From positions 1 through 6,811 of the forward strand of contig JAAUZS010000010.1 of assembly GCA_014804495.1 (NCBI GenBank): DNA of 6,811 nt, in the 5' to 3' direction. Below are positions 5,617-6,811 of this stretch, one piece after another. Position 1 is the stretch's first letter. Each line of letters opens with the position of its first letter. The notes beneath the pieces were generated by a model. It ran no database searches. It saw only the letters and a list, made by a program, of their open reading frames with translations, and was not told the origin of the DNA. Both the position numbers and the translations under genes were made by a program. Source of the DNA: Lachnospiraceae bacterium (GTDB lineage: Bacteria; Bacillota; Clostridia; Lachnospirales; Lachnospiraceae).

Positions 5617-5698
5617 TTCTCTTCTCCTTTCAATCTTCAAACTCAGCGTGTTCTTCATTAATAATAACTATATTTTTTAAGATTTGCTATACATCAAC

Positions 5699-6466
5699 TT
5701 ATTTATTTAAATATTTTTCTATCGTTCCCTGCTCTATAACACTTTTCCCCAACAATGTAATCGCCTGCTTGGGACAATTGTTTATACACCTATAACACAT
5801 AGTACATCTATCCTCTGCCTTGGCGAAATTATTTTCAATATTAAGATTTTTCATTGGGCATAACTCCACACATTTACCACAACCAATACACTTCCCCGTA
5901 TCGATTTTTACTTTATCCGTATATTGTTTCGTTTTATTATAAAAATACAAACGCTGTCCAAACAATCCTGCAAAATGATACAGCAAGCCTATTCCTTCTT
6001 GTGGTGGCTTTACGTTTTTTATATCCCGTACTGCATCGCTTATCTTCTTTTCTGCTTTTTTCACAAGTTCCACGTTTTTTTTCAAGGGACGTTTCAATGC
6101 CTTTTCATCAGCTATGCTGTCCGGCATCTTCAGATGCAAGCCTCCTGTGATCTGCGCTCCATACCTGCGAAGCCGGCGAGCCAAAATACCTGCTCCGTCT
6201 CCACTAAATAATCCCATCGTCGCTATTACAAAGACTCTTTTTCCCCGCCATAAATGCTGATATCTGTCTACAAAATCCTTCAGAATTTTGGGAATATTGC
6301 TATACTGTACCGGGTAACTGAAAACAATATCCTTATTATCTTTTATATAATTAGTTATATCCGCTTCCTCTATTGAGCATACACGCGCTGTTTCACCATA
6401 TTCTCTCAGGAAAACTTCCAATGCATATCTGGAATTTCCTGTTCCGCTAAAATAAATACCAAGCAT
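5699..6466 (-). CDS. EFR1 family flavodoxin-ferredoxin fusion
   Basis: A 255-residue cytoplasmic electron-transfer protein. The N-terminal flavodoxin-like domain (1 to about 150) has the FMN phosphate loop IYFSGTGNSRYA (4-15), followed by VFSYPVQYSNIPKILKDFV (48-66) and VIATMGLFSGDGAG (80-93). The C-terminal domain has two 4Fe-4S cysteine sets: C193-x2-C196-x2-C199-x3-C203-P and C221-x2-C224-x2-C227-x3-C231-P. This domain order and length define the EFR1 family, whose partners and physiological role are not established. The ATG at 6466 is chosen because the flavin loop must lie close to the N-terminus and GGAG is seven bases upstream; the open frame to 6544 adds residues unlike a flavodoxin. 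The gene starts 28 bases after the stop of the membrane protein upstream, so the two are probably one operon, with the PspC gene possibly included. Confidence 0.92.
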   Translation of the reverse strand: MLGIYFSGTGNSRYALEVFLREYGETARVCSIEEADITNYIKDNKDIVFSYPVQYSNIPKILKDFVDRYQHLWRGKRVFVIATMGLFSGDGAGILARRLRRYGAQITGGLHLKMPDSIADEKALKRPLKKNVELVKKAEKKISDAVRDIKNVKPPQEGIGLLYHFAGLFGQRLYFYNKTKQYTDKVKIDTGKCIGCGKCVELCPMKNLNIENNFAKAEDRCTMCYRCINNCPKQAITLLGKSVIEQGTIEKYLNK

Positions 6467-6494
6467 TTCAAATCTCCAATCCGTACAGATATAT

Positions 6495-6811
6495 TCACTT
6501 CCTAATGGTGGAAATAAGTCTATAAACAAATTTATAAACTCCAACCGCCATTAATAAAGCCGCATTAGCATATAAAACAATACATACATCTTTTGTAAAT
6601 AACCATATAACCCGCACCGGCGTAGATAAAAATATCGGAACACATAACAAAACAACAGGCAATATAAGATGTCTTACAATATCTACTACATAGGAAACTT
6701 CTTTTTTTTCCTTCCATTTCTTTATCTTCATTAACGAATAAAGCGCAAAGATGCAAATAAGCAGACATACCAAGTCAATAACTAAGTGAAGAAACATATA
6801 CATATTAACCG
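6495..6811 (-). CDS. C-terminal part of a membrane protein, possibly a serine hydrolase (cut by window end)
   Basis: The frame is open from the stop at 6495 through the window end (Val-Asn-Met at the edge), so this is probably the 3' part of a longer gene and the ATG at 6803 need not be the start. The 104 visible residues contain three likely membrane spans: LHLVIDLVCLLICIFALYSL, then after a KIKKWKEKK basic stretch HLILPVVLLCVPIFLST and CIVLYANAALLMAVGVYKFVY. The arrangement, with a span, a charged loop and then 'P-x-R-V-I-W-L-F-x-x-D' before the last span, resembles the membrane tail of clostridial beta-lactamase-like serine hydrolases, but no catalytic motif is in view. It could also be a small hypothetical membrane protein. 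It lies directly upstream of, and in the same direction as, the EFR1-type gene. Confidence 0.55.
   Translation of the reverse strand, partial: VNMYMFLHLVIDLVCLLICIFALYSLMKIKKWKEKKEVSYVVDIVRHLILPVVLLCVPIFLSTPVRVIWLFTKDVCIVLYANAALLMAVGVYKFVYRLISTIRK

Noticed and set aside
5617..5658. N-terminal extension of the PspC protein
   Set aside because: The strong AAAGGAG lies inside this extension and points to the ATG at 5616.
5617..5698. Promoter in front of the PspC gene (TTGATG then TATAGT)
   Set aside because: The spacer is about 19 bases and the region is simply AT-rich; the gene may be read from upstream.

Overview
The window looks like chromosome of a low-to-moderate GC Firmicute, most likely a gut-type clostridium of the Lachnospiraceae. 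The evidence is strong AGGAGG-type ribosome binding sites, SigA-like promoters, a BlaI/M56 pair, an EFR1-type flavodoxin-ferredoxin and a PspC mini-protein, all of which are familiar in that group. No rRNA, tRNA, CRISPR array or transposase gene was seen. The assignment is by recognition of protein family signatures only.

Left part (1-1605). A ClbS/DfsB-family four-helix protein, cut by the window start, is followed by a long 26-bp inverted repeat and then a radical SAM protein of the spore-photoproduct-lyase-like (SPL) family, both on the + strand. Middle part (1606-3030), all on the minus strand and clearly AT-richer. It holds a complete type III toxin-antitoxin locus: SigA promoter, short structured antitoxin RNA (toxI), terminator hairpin, then a ToxN/AbiQ/CptN-type endoribonuclease. 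Downstream of it is a QueG-like double-cluster iron-sulfur protein whose reading frame is broken by one extra A in an A7 run. Restoring the frame recovers the missing second cysteine motif.

Right part (3090-5289). A BlaI/MecI/CopY repressor gene and an M56 (BlaR1-type) membrane metalloprotease gene form an operon. Its promoter is covered by three consecutive dyads, the expected operators of the repressor. The protease has the zinc site but lacks the penicillin-binding sensor of true BlaR1, so the inducing signal is unknown. Beyond a shared hairpin, the minus strand carries a PspC-domain mini-protein, an EFR1-family flavodoxin/ferredoxin fusion, and the C-terminal membrane part of a larger protein (possibly a serine hydrolase) running out of the window.

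The most notable system is the type III toxin-antitoxin locus. Its antitoxin is very compact (about 65 nt before the terminator, at most about two degenerate 36-nt units) and the toxin has an unusual residue in its Ser/Lys active-site segment. It is divergent from the BlaI-controlled promoter, with about 65 bases between the two -35 boxes. Type III systems are known as phage-defence (abortive infection) modules, so this could be a small acquired defence cassette placed beside an envelope-stress regulator.
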